Below, one piece after another: positions 54,968-64,000 of a stretch of DNA of 64,000 nt (the stretch's first letter is position 1; each line of letters begins with the position of its first letter). The notes under the pieces are model-generated. The model saw only the letters and a list, made by a program, of their open reading frames with translations. It did not search any database and had not been told where the DNA came from. The stretch is from NCBI GenBank assembly GCA_030760725.1, contig JASWHV010000011.1, positions 84,793,765 to 84,857,764 of the forward strand, in the 5' to 3' direction. The translations under genes and the position numbers were made by a program. This stretch comes from Neostapfia colusana (Eukaryota; Streptophyta; Magnoliopsida; Poales; Poaceae).

Positions 54968-56054
54968 TGTCGGTACCTGAGATATGGGGTACCCCCGCGC
55001 ACAGGGTAAAATGCCTAAGGAACTCGACCTTCTCCGCAGGGAGAGCTCCGAAGGCGCCACGCGTACGGCGGGGCTGGACCTCCCTCTCCTCAGAGGAGAG
55101 CTCCGGGCCCGCCACGTGGCATACAGAAGCCGGACCTCCCCCTCCGCGGGAGAGAGGTCCGAAGACGCCGCGTGTCCAGCGGGGCCGGACCTCCCTCTCC
55201 TCAGAGGAGAGCTCCGGGCCCGCCACGTGGCCAACAGAAGCCGAGTCTCCCCCTCCGCGGGGAGAGGTCCGGAGGCTCCACGTGCCGCGCGGAGCTGACC
55301 CTCCTCTCCTCTGAGAAGGGCCCCGGGCCCGCCACGTGGCAGCAGAACGGCGCTGCCTGCCCCGAGCGGTAGGCAGCGGGCATAAAGACACCCCATACCT
55401 TGCCCGTACAAGGTATTCAAGGCCCGCGTCTTCCCGAGACGCGGAGCACGCGTCTGTCAGGTGCCGTTGCGCCCAGTCGCATCACAGACTGGCGCGCGGT
55501 GTCAGAACCTGCCAGCCAATAAACACCGCGACAAGACATCTCATGCCGCCTGCGCCGTCATCAACCACTACGACTAGCATGCGGCATGGGCAGGGCGGCA
55601 AGATGAAGACTCAGAAGCCTTCGACCAGAGGCAACTACCGGCATAACTGCAGATACGGTAGATGACAGACAATCTTCTCGGGACCACCTGTAGGGTCCCG
55701 GCCCCCCTTGTAAGCTGCCTGAGCCTTGGACTATAAAAGGCTCGGGTAGGCGTCGATAGCAAGGGTTCGCACTTTGCAACTCATACGCTAGCCATACACT
55801 CTCAAGCTGTAACTCACCCCCGAGCTCAGGCCTCCGGTCCTGAGCAGCAAGCAATACAGCGAGCTCCATAGCTCGCCGTGGACGTAGGGTTTTACGCTCC
55901 GGCGGCCTGAACCACGTAAAACTCACCGTGTCAAGCTCTTACTAACTCGTCCATCTGCGCAAGCTCTCCGCTAGAGACTAGCCCCACCGAAAAAAGAACC
56001 TCCGCGGGCTGCCCAGTGCAGGCCCGGGGGAAGTGTCGACTGAACACTTCGACA
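54968..56054 (+). repeat. 3' LTR of element H (1087 bp)
   Basis: TGTCGGTACCTGAG to AACACTTCGACA, followed by CCCTG and F sequence. TATA at 55732-55738. The leader 54477-54967 before it carries no gene. Confidence 0.93.
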
Positions 56055-56448
56055 CCCTGGCTATCGGCAGGTACCTCCAACACAACCGCCTTTGGTAGGG
56101 CAGCAAATGCCGACTAAAGGTGAGAATGAGAAGAGGGAGCTGAGCGCATGGTGAGCATGCGCCAGAAGTGCAGTCATAAAAATTTAATACGTAAATTAAA
56201 TGAGCACCAAGGAAGAGCAAAGTAGGACAGTTTTCTATTCATATAAATTTCCATAGGAGGAAGGCAGGCTAAACATGGAGGCCACGACCCGCCCCATTAA
56301 GAAGGGAAGCAAGACTCTACGCGCTTGGTGTCGGAACCTGGAAGCTGAACGTAGTCCTGGACCGTCACCTGAGACTTAGCTGCTCGGAGCACTGTTCCTG
56401 GACTTTATGGAATCTATTACAAAAAGAAGAGTCTATCCTATTGTTGCT

Positions 56449-57075
56449 CTAGGGGTAGAACTTACGGAGGTGTTCTATGTTCCAAGGGTTCGGGAGCGGG
56501 TCCCCATCCTCGGTGGAAAGGCATACGCACCCGGGACGGCACACTTTTGTGACTCGGAAGGGACCTTCCCAACTAGGGGAGAGTTTGTGGGTTCCTTCGC
56601 GAGAAAGTATGCGCCGCAGCACCAGGTCGCCTTCCTGCAGCTCCCAGGCACGTACAGACCTCTGTTGGTAGCGGCGGAGCGCTTGTCTGTACCGTGCGTT
56701 ACAGAGTGCTGCATGCAATCGGACCTCGTCGACGAGGTGGATTTCTCCACGCCGGATGTTGTCCTACGTGGCTTTGTCGTAAGCCCGGACACGGTGATAC
56801 TTCATGGTGATCTCTGGGGGAAGCACAGTTTCGGCCCCATACACCATGAAGAAGGGTGTCTCTCCGGTGGCCCGGCTCTGGGATGTCCGGTTAGCCCATA
56901 GTGTGTTCGGAAGCTCATCCACCCAATTGGCACCATGTTTCTTCAGGTTGGCATATGTGCGAGTCTTGAGGCCCCGAAGAATCTCGGCGTTGGCCCTCTC
57001 AACTTGCCCATTGCTCTTTGGTTGAGAAACAGAGGCATAGCACACCTGGATGCCGAGGTCTTTGCAGAAGTCTTG
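56449..57075 (-). pseudogene. int: Element F integrase, core C-terminal part and C-terminal domain
   Basis: On the minus strand, 57075-56764 encodes the second half of the catalytic core, with SQPKSNGQVERANAEI (catalytic Glu), NTLWANRTSQSRATGETPFF and YGAETVLPPEI. After a frameshift near 56760, 56718-56449 encodes the C-terminal domain (YRQALRRYQQRSVRAWELQE, WEGPFRV, ending NIEHLRKFYP). The first two catalytic acids lie beyond I. The stretch 56060-56448 is post-pol spacer without a gene. Confidence 0.88.
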
Positions 57076-58125
57076 TGTCGGTACCCACGATATGGGGTAC
57101 CCCCGCGCACAGGGGAAAATGCCTAAGGATCTCGCCCTTTTCCACAGGGAAAGCTCCAGAGGCGTCACGTGTCTAGTGGGGCTGGACCTCCCTCCCCTCG
57201 GAGGAGAGCTCCGGGCTCGCCATGTGGCCTACAGCAGCCAGACCTCCCCCTCCATGGGGAGAGCTCCGAAGGTGCCACATGTCCCGCGGGGCCGGACCTC
57301 CCCCTCCTTAGAGGAGAGCTCTGGACCCGCCACATGGCCGACAGAAGCCGGACCTCCACCCTCCGCGGAGAAGAGGCCCGAAGGCTCCACGTGTCCTGCG
57401 GGGCCGGACCTCCCCCTCCTCAGAGGAGAGCTCCAGGCCCGCCACGTGTCCAGCAGAAAGCGCTGCCTGCCTCCGAGCGGTAGGCAGCGGGCGTAAAGAC
57501 GCCCCATACCTTGCCCGTACAAGGTATTCAAGGTCGCGCCTTCCCAAGACGCGGAGACGTGGAGCACGCCTCTGTCAGGTGCCGTTGCGCCCAGTCGCAT
57601 CACAGACTGGCGCACGGTGTCAGAACCTGCCAGCCAATAAACGCAGCGACAAGACATCCACTGCCGCTTCCGCCGTCATCAACCACTACGACTAGCGTGC
57701 GGCATGGGCAGGGCAGCAAGACGAAGACTCAGAAGCCTTCGCCAGAGACAACTACCGGCATAACTGCGGATACGATAGTCTGCAGGAAATCTCTCTGGGA
57801 CCACCTGTCGGGTCCCGGGCCCCCCTTGTAAGCCACCCGAGCCTTGGACTATAAAAGACTCGGGTAGGCGAAGTTAGCAAGGGTGGGCACTCTAGCCATT
57901 CGCACCCTGGGTTCGCACTCCCGCAACTCATACGCTATCCATTCACCCCCAATCTGTAACTCATCCTCAAGCTCAGGACTACGGTTCTGAGCAACAAGCA
58001 ATACAGTGAGCTCCATAGCTCGCCGTGGACGTAGGGTCATACGCTCCGGCGGCCTGAACCACGTAAAACTCGCCGTGTCAAGCTCTTACTAACTCGTCCA
58101 TATGCTCAAGCTCTCCGCAAGTGAC
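57076..58125 (+). repeat. 5' LTR of element I, 3' end missing
   Basis: TGTCGGTACCCACG start, G-box array, TATA at 57850-57856. It stops at about 58125 (CCGCAAGTGACT), roughly 85 bases short of the LTR end in relatives, and is joined directly to gag sequence. Confidence 0.85.
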
Positions 58126-59575
58126 TCGCTGTGTCGCTGATGCGCACACCAATGGTTGGCGAGCAGACTGCAGATTCCAGCTCCACCAGGCTCCAGTCGA
58201 CGGATCTGAGGACAGAGCTGGGACGGTGTCACTTGGGCCAAGATGCCCGGGTATACCTCGAGCAACGTCGAGAAAGGCGTCGCAACCAAGAGGCTGGCGA
58301 CAAACTCTCCTCCCCCGTGTTCGCGGCGAACTGTGACCAGGGTGGAGTACATGTCGACACACTCAGGACGGAGTGTGTCGGCGCAAGCTGGGAGCCAGCA
58401 GCCGGCTCTGGCAGCACCGACCCCGGCAATGCAGGCTCCGACCAGCATGAGATCTTCTGCAGCGATAAGCGAACCCCACAGGGGTGCGCTAGCTGCAGAA
58501 AGAGCGCTACTGCACAACCCACCTGCTGGGGACGCACCTCATTCGGTAATCCAGTCAGTGGATACGCGAGGTAGACCGCCTCGTCATCGCCGCCGCAAAC
58601 CCTCGACTTCGGCGGGGACGACGCTCCGGTCAACCGGCTGTGTCGCTGACGCGCACGCCAACGGTTGATGGGCAGACGGCGGACTCCAGCTCCACCAGGC
58701 TTCCGTCGACGGATCTGAGGGCAGAGCTGGAGCGATGCCGCTTGGGCCAAGATGCCCGAGTGTTTCTCGAGCGACGTCGAGAAAGGCGTCGCATCCAAGA
58801 GGCTGGCAACAGCATGACGTCGGCCTCGACCCAGCCTGAAGGCAGATCTTCGCCACGCGAGCTCTGCTCCAGGTGTACGCCGCGCAACATATGCCACAAC
58901 CATATGCCCTGCAAACGGCGCCCTCGGTCTATGGAGCAGCCTTGCCCATACCGGGGTACACTGTGCCAGCGGCGAACCAAGCGTTCGCGGCGCCAACACC
59001 TGCAGCAACAGGAGCAGGATGTGCGGCCCTGGCGCCCCACCTTCGCTTCGCGAGGTGGCCGCGCAAGTTTCGGCCGCACCTGCCCGAAAAGTTCGACAGC
59101 AGTGTCAACCCGGCGGAGTTCCTCCAGATTTACTCCACCGCCGTACTTGCCGCAGGAGGGGATGAGGCCGTCATGGCCAACTACTTCCCCGTCGCCTTGA
59201 CCGGCCCATCCCGGTCTTGGCTCATGAACCTACCTCAGGGTTCCATCGCCAACTTCGGCAGCTCCTACACCCGTCCCGGCATGGAACTTGACCTCCACGC
59301 CATCAAGCATCAACCTGGGGAATCACTGCGCTCCTTCATCCAGCGGTTCTCCCAGGTACGCAACACCATCCCTCACATTCGAAGTGCTTCTGTGGTGGTA
59401 GCGTTCTGGCAGGGTGTCCGGGACGAGAAGATGCTTGAGAAGCTTGCGACCAGAGAGGTCTGCGATGCCTCTGAGCTCTTCAGCCTGGCGGACAAGTGCG
59501 CCAGAGCAGCCGAAGGGCGGAATTGGCACTCACTGCCAGCTTCCGAAGCCAGAAGACAGCCCGAAGACGGTGGAG
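58126..59575 (+). pseudogene. gag: Element I gag with partial duplication
   Basis: Three blocks are seen. 58126-58300 encodes VSLMRTPMVGEQTADSS to RRNQEAGD, which is a middle part of gag. 58301-58630 then restarts with N-terminal gag (NSPPPCSRRTVT, GRSVSAQAGSQQP). From 58640 the middle part appears again (VSLTRTPTVDGQTADSS) and gag continues through RKFRPHLPEKFDS. Eleven codons are missing after MNLPQGSI compared with H. Several frame changes occur. Gag ends near 59570 at a deletion joint with pol. Confidence 0.82.
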
Positions 59576-60870
59576 TTCAAGCTGAGCTCCAGACCACGTC
59601 AGACAGCCAAGAGCCAAGCACTGGCTGACTTTGTGGCTGAGTGGACGCCAACGAAGGCTGACCCAGGGGGCTGCGAAGACGGTGAACCAATGTACCGAGC
59701 TCCGGTCTTCACCGGGCCTCACTGGACGCTCTTCTTCGACGGCTCCTCGCGAAAGCAGGGGGCCAGTGCCGGCGTACTGCTTCTCATGCCATCGGGGGAG
59801 CAGTCTGGGTACATGGTGCGTCTCAATTCCAAGGCAACAACAACTTGGCAGAGTATGAAGCACTCATCTTTGGCCTAAAAGACAGTCCTGTCTCTGGGCG
59901 CTCGCCAGTTGTTGGCGCAGGGCGACTCCCAGCTAGTTATCAAGCAAGTTAAGGGTGAATGCCCCTGCAATGACCCACGGCTAGCTGCTTATCTGCTCCA
60001 CATGCGGATGCTGGAGAAAGACTTCCTCGCCTTGGACCTGCGCCATGTACCGCGCGCTGGCAAGGCCGCAGCTGACGACCTCTCAACAAAGGCCTCCATC
60101 GGAGCCCCTGCGCCTGAAGGAGACTTCGAGAGGACGTTGCTGCGGTCTACAGCCCGGCCCGCCGAGCCGGGTGAAGGGGGCTGAACCAGTGCCTCGAAGC
60201 TAGACAGTCCCGGCAGCCATGGATGCCGCCAAAGGATCGTAAGCGTCACTGGGGACTCCGTGCAACCAAGGGCTCAAGATCCAGAAGCTCAAGTAGTCCC
60301 CATGCATGGACCACGGAGGTCCGGGACTCCTTGAAGGACATCTTTCCTGATGAACGTGCATTCGCTGAACGGGTGGTGCGGATGGCTAAGTGCTACGCGC
60401 TGGTATCTTTACAGGCGTGGCGCCAAAACATCCTATTGCGGTGCATAACCCAGGAGGAAGGCTACAAATAGCTCGCAGTAGTCCACGGAGGCGAGTGCTG
60501 GGAACGCTCATCGTCCCGCACGCTGGTCGGTTAAGCCACCCGGCATGGCTCCTACTGACCGAGAGCCACCTGGACGCCGTAAAACCGGTTAGGGATGCAA
60601 TGCGTGCCAGGTCCACACCAAGCAGACCCACACAACCGGTGCAGACGCGCACCCAGAGCCGTCGGGGGATACCGGCTCCTCCATGTAGAGGGCCAGCCGG
60701 ACTTCCCAGGGCCGGGTCACGGGAACTACCCTTCCACATGGTATGCGGGGCCGAAGCCATGCTTCCCCCTGAGATCGCCATGGGGGTCCCCCCGTGTCCG
60801 GCGTACGACGAAGCCACGCATGACCCGCTATGCGTGAAGACAGGCGCTCCGACGCTACCCCAGTAAGTTC
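59576..60870 (+). pseudogene. Element I RNase H and integrase remnants
   Basis: The frame that ends gag runs close to RNase H text: SQALADFVAEWTPT and then the second RNase H, HWTLFFDGSSRKQGASAGVLL. A second frame gives FLALDLRHVPRAGKAAADDLS. Integrase pieces follow from 60223: WTTEVRDSLKD, DERAFAERVVRMAK, and later FHMVCGAEAMLPPEIAMG, with the core mostly missing. Protease and RT are absent, so the deletion between 59570 and here removed about 3 kb relative to B. Confidence 0.82.
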
Positions 60871-61227
60871 ACCATGGTTACTTAGGTGTTTATTTAAATT
60901 ATGCATTAATTTATATGAACACCTCCCCACACTCTAGAAAGTGTGCGTCCATTGTACACTCGGTTCCTCTTTCCTGCTCTCATGCATAGTCGATATTTGC
61001 TGTCCTGCCGAAGGCGGTAGTGCTTGGGGTACCTGCCAGAGGCCCGGTGGCCTTTTGGATCTCCCCCTGTAAGGGTACTGTACCGCCAGTTGGTCTCCTC
61101 CGAGAAAAGACCTACGCTAGACCGGGCGGTCAGGAGCCTTGCATTGCACGGTCTTGCACCCAAAGCATGCGCACTCTGCCCCCCGGCCCTACGGTCTGAG
61201 TACCAGGGGGCCGGACGGTTACACCCT
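60871..61227. other. Spacer of element I
   Basis: No gene. It matches the post-pol spacer of H and C, with ATAGTCGATATTTGC and CCCAAAGCATGCGCA stretches, and is cut by J. Confidence 0.65.
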
Positions 61228-62327
61228 TGTCGGTACCTGCGATATGGGGTACCCCCGCGCACAGGGGAAAATGCCTAAGGATATCGCCCTTCTCTGCAGG
61301 GAGAGCTCCGAAGGCGCAACGCGTCTGGCGGGGCCGAACCTCCCTCTCCTCAGAGGGGAGCTCTGGGCCCGCCACGTGGCATACAGAAGCCGGACCTCCC
61401 CCTCCGCGGGAGAGAGGTCCGAAGGTGCCACGTATCCGGCGGGGACGGACCTCCCTCTCCTCAGAGAGGAGCTCCGGGCCCGCCACATGGCCGACAGAAG
61501 CCGAACCTCCCCCTCCGCGGGGAGAGGTCCGGAGGCTCCACGTGCCCCGCGGGCCGGACCCTCCTCTCCTCTGAGAAGGGCTCCGGGCCCGCCACGTGGC
61601 CAGAAGAACGGCGCTGCCTGCCCCCGAGCGATAGGCAGCGGGCGTAAAGACGCCCCATACCTTGCCCGTACAAGGTATTCAAGGCCCGCGTCTACCCGAG
61701 ACGCGGAGACGCGGAGCACGCCTCTGTTAGGTGCCGTTGCGCCCAGTCGCATCACAGACTGGCGCGCGGTGTCAGAACCTGCCAGCCAATAAACACCGCG
61801 ACAAGACATCCCAAGCCGCCTGCGCCGTCATCAACCACTACGACTAGCGTGCGGCATGGGCAGGGCGGCAAGACAGAGACTCGGAAGCCTTCGCCAGAGA
61901 CAACTACCGGCATAACTGCAGATACGGTAGATAACAGTCAATCTCCCCGGGACCACCTGTCGGGTCCCGGCCCCCCCCCTTGTAAGCCACCCGAGTCTTG
62001 GACTATAAAAGGCTCGGGTAGGCGACGATAGCAAGGGTTCGCATTTCTGCAACCCATACGCTAGCCATTCACACCCAAGCTGTAACTCACCCCCAAGCTC
62101 GGGACTCCGGCCCCGAGCAGCAAGCATTACAGCGAGCTCCATAGCTCGCCGTGGACGTAGGGTTTTACGCTCCGGCGGCCTGAACCACGTAAAACTCTCA
62201 GTGTCAAGCTCTTACTAACTCGTCCATCCGCGCAAGCTCTCCACAAGGGACTAGCCCCACCGAAAAAAGAACCTCCGCGGGCTGCCCAGTGCAGGCCTGG
62301 GGGAAGTGTCGACCGAACACTTCGACA
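61228..62327 (+). repeat. 5' LTR of element J (1100 bp)
   Basis: TGTCGGTACCTGCG to AACACTTCGACA. The G-box array is about 61300-61610 and TATA at 62004-62010. Confidence 0.92.
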
Positions 62328-62329
62328 TT

Positions 62330-62347
62330 TTGCGCGCCAGGAAGGGG
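62330..62347 (+). other. Primer binding site of element J, altered
   Basis: TTGCGCGCCAGGAAGGGG. It differs from H's site at the second base (T for G) and near the 3' end. A mismatch in the TGG that pairs with the tRNA CCA end would weaken priming. Confidence 0.65.
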
Positions 62348-62383
62348 CTTTTCCCCTTGCGCGATGAGTTTCGGCTGACAAAG

Positions 62384-64000
62384 ATGACCAATCTCCCTTC
62401 AGCGGAAAACTCTCCCCCTCCGCGTTCACGACGAACCGTGACCAGCGGGGAGTACATGTCGACGCACTCAGGACGGAGTGTGTCGGCACAAGCTGGAAGC
62501 CAGCAGCCGACTCCGGCTACGCCGACTCCGGCGATGCAGGCTCCGACCAGTGTGAGATCTTCAGTAGCGCTAGGCATACCCAGTGGGGGTGCGCTAGACG
62601 CAGCAAGAGCGCTACTGCACAATCCACCTGCTGGGGACGCGCCTCAGGCAGCGACCCAGCAGTGGATTCGCGAGGTAGACCGTCTCGTCGTCGCCGCCGC
62701 AAACCCTCGACTTCGGCGGGGACGACGCTCCCGTCAACCGGCAGTGTCGCTGACGCGCACGCCCACGGTTGACGGGCAAACGGCGGATTCCAGCTCCTCC
62801 AGGCTCCCGTCGACGGACCTGAGAAGGGAGCTGGAACGGTGCCACCTGGGCCAGGATGCCCGGGTGTACCTCGAGCGACGTCGAGAAAGGCGTCACAACC
62901 ATGAGGCTGGCGACAGCATGTCGTCGGCCTCAACGCAACCTGGAGGGCAGGTCTTCGCCACGCGAGTCCTGACTCAGGCATACGCCGTGCAGCATATGCC
63001 GTAACCATATGCGCTGCAACCAGTGCCCCCGGTTTATGGTACAGCCTTGCCCATACCGGGGTACACGGTGCCAAGTGCGAACCAAGTGTTCGCAGCACCA
63101 ATACCTGCGGCAGCAGGGGCAGGATGTGCGGCCTTGGCACCCCACCTTCGCTTCGCGAGGTGGCCGCGCAAGTTTCGGCCACACCTGCCTTAGAAGTACG
63201 ACAGTAGCGTCAACCCGGCGGAGTTCCTCCAGATCTACTCCACCGCCGTACTTGCCGCAGGAGGGGATGAGGCTGTCATGGTCAACTACTTCCCTGTCGC
63301 CTTGACCGGCCCAGCTCGGTCTTAGCTCATGAATCTCCCCCAGGGGTCCATAACCTCCTGGGGAGAGCTCTGCCGGCAGTTCATCGCCAACTTTGGCAGT
63401 TCCTACACCCGGCCTGGCACAGAGCTCGACCTCCACGCCATCCAGCAACAACCAGGGGAGCCGCTGCGCTTCTTCATCCAGCGGTTCTCCCAGGTGCAGA
63501 ACACCATCCCACACGTCCAGAACGCTTCTGTGGTGGTGGCGTTCCGGCAAGGCGTTCGGGACAAGAAGATGCTCGAGAAGCTCGCGACTAGGGAGGTCCG
63601 TGATGTCTCAGAACTCTTCAGCCTGGCGGACAAGTGTGCCAGAGCAGCCGAAGGGCAGAACTGGCACTCTCTGCCGGCCTCCGAGCCAGGGGATCAGCCG
63701 GGATCCGGCGACGCTTCATACGGAAGCGGCAGAAAGATCAAGAACGGAGGCAGAAGCAAGATAAAGTCTTCAGCCGCGGTCCCCGTTGCCACAACGGCGG
63801 CGCCCAGTGGAGCTCGGGGTCCGCGCCCCGACAAGAGGCCGCGACAATCACCGGCCCCAGACGGGGGCCAGGATGAATTATGCCCTGTGCATGGCACCAG
63901 TTATCATACCGCTGCCGAATGCCGGGAAATCCAGAAGCTCACGGAGCGCTTCCGGAAAGGAAAGCAGCCCCTGACTGATGCCCCACCCTACCGTCAAAGG
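62384..64000 (+). pseudogene. gag: Element J gag, three stop codons, runs off the window
   Basis: It starts MTNLPSAENSPPPRSRR at 62384. One frame holds throughout to the window end and includes RRELERCHLGQDARVYLE, RFARWPRKFRPHLP, the FANFGSSYTR-type core and CPVHGTSYHTAAEC. Stops lie at 63002-63004 (TAA), 63191-63193 (TAG) and 63323-63325 (TAG, where relatives have Trp in ARSWLMN). Two of the three fit C-to-T change on one strand or the other. No frameshift is seen. Confidence 0.85.

Larger units (their letters stand above)
47887..56054 (+). mobile_element. Element H: TAT/Retand-type element lacking most of pol (8.2 kb)
   Basis: Both LTRs, primer site, gag, spacer, antisense ORF and flanking CCCTG duplications (47882-47886, 56055-56059) are present. 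Protease, RT, both RNase H domains and the integrase core are absent. Only a gag end and an integrase C-terminal scrap remain between 50788 and 51466. It would depend on proteins from another copy to move. The LTRs are similar, with one 8-base indel near 48365 the clearest difference. Confidence 0.92.
28806..57075 (-). mobile_element. Element F: TAT/Retand-type Ty3/gypsy, minus strand, host of G, H and I
   Basis: Read on the minus strand the 3' LTR is leftmost (28806-29889). To its right come the leader, the plus-strand ORF, the spacer and then integrase at 56449-57075. The remainder lies past I and J, outside the window. Three elements split it: G at 31480-45396, H at 47887-56054 and I from 57076. 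It is inserted in E's LTR, with ACGTC (28801-28805) as the left candidate target duplication. F is the sister of B. Confidence 0.87.
57076..61227 (+). mobile_element. Element I: rearranged TAT/Retand-type element
   Basis: It starts with an LTR directly after TCTTG (57071-57075, candidate target duplication) inside F's integrase. The LTR end and primer site are gone, gag is partly duplicated, and gag is joined to RNase H. J interrupts it at 61228. The 3' end is outside the window. Confidence 0.85.
61228..64000 (+). mobile_element. Element J: TAT/Retand-type element, 5' part
   Basis: 5' LTR, primer site and gag are visible; the rest runs past the window. It lies in the spacer of I. ACCCT (61223-61227) is the candidate left target duplication. 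Confidence 0.87.

Noticed and set aside
1..64000. Defence islands, CRISPR arrays, toxin systems or other novel operons
   Set aside because: All coding text belongs to LTR retrotransposons of plant type. No bacterial-type gene organisation or arrays of spacers occur.

Overview
The window looks like intergenic heterochromatin of a grass (Poaceae) nuclear genome. It is assembled entirely from LTR retrotransposons nested inside one another. I found no host gene, no tRNA or rRNA gene, no CRISPR array, and no bacterial or viral gene system. The grass assignment rests on the element types: Ty3/gypsy chromoviruses with C-terminal chromodomains and 3.7-kb LTRs, and TAT/Retand-type Ty3/gypsy elements with a second RNase H and an antisense ORF downstream of pol. 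The species cannot be resolved from the sequence alone.

I name the elements A-J by position. Left block, 1-28805: A (+, chromovirus, 1-8093, entering from outside the window) sits in B. B (-, TAT/Retand, 8094-17824) sits in C. C (+, TAT/Retand, 17825-25933) sits in the reverse transcriptase of E. E (+, chromovirus, 25934-28805) is the oldest layer on this side. A solo LTR, D (-, 21526-25285), lies inside the 3' LTR of C.

Right block, 28806-64000: F (-, TAT/Retand) is inserted in the 3' LTR of E and is itself hit three times. G (+, complete chromovirus, 31480-45396, duplication AAACG) lies in its antisense ORF. H (+, TAT/Retand with both LTRs but nearly all of pol missing, 47887-56054, duplication CCCTG) lies in its spacer. 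I (+, 57076 onward) lies in its integrase. I carries J (+, 61228 to the window end). The order follows from interrupted reading frames that resume across each insertion and from exact 5-bp target duplications at G, H and D.

Chromoviruses A, E and G encode gag, aspartic protease, reverse transcriptase, RNase H, integrase and chromodomain in one direction. TAT/Retand elements encode gag, protease, RT, RNase H, a second RNase H and integrase, then a spacer with G-box (CACGTG) tandem repeats, then an ORF on the opposite strand, then the 3' LTR. Nearly every coding region carries stops or frameshifts. The best preserved are the gag ORF of B, the antisense ORF of C, and gag-pol of G, which has three visible lesions.

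The points most worth a second look are: a phase-preserving GT-AG intron in the antisense ORF of B and F; loss of its N-terminal domain in C and H; related G-box repeat arrays shared by TAT/Retand elements and the unrelated chromovirus E; a hairpin conserved between the diverged A and G LTRs; and an identical in-frame TGA in integrase of A and G.
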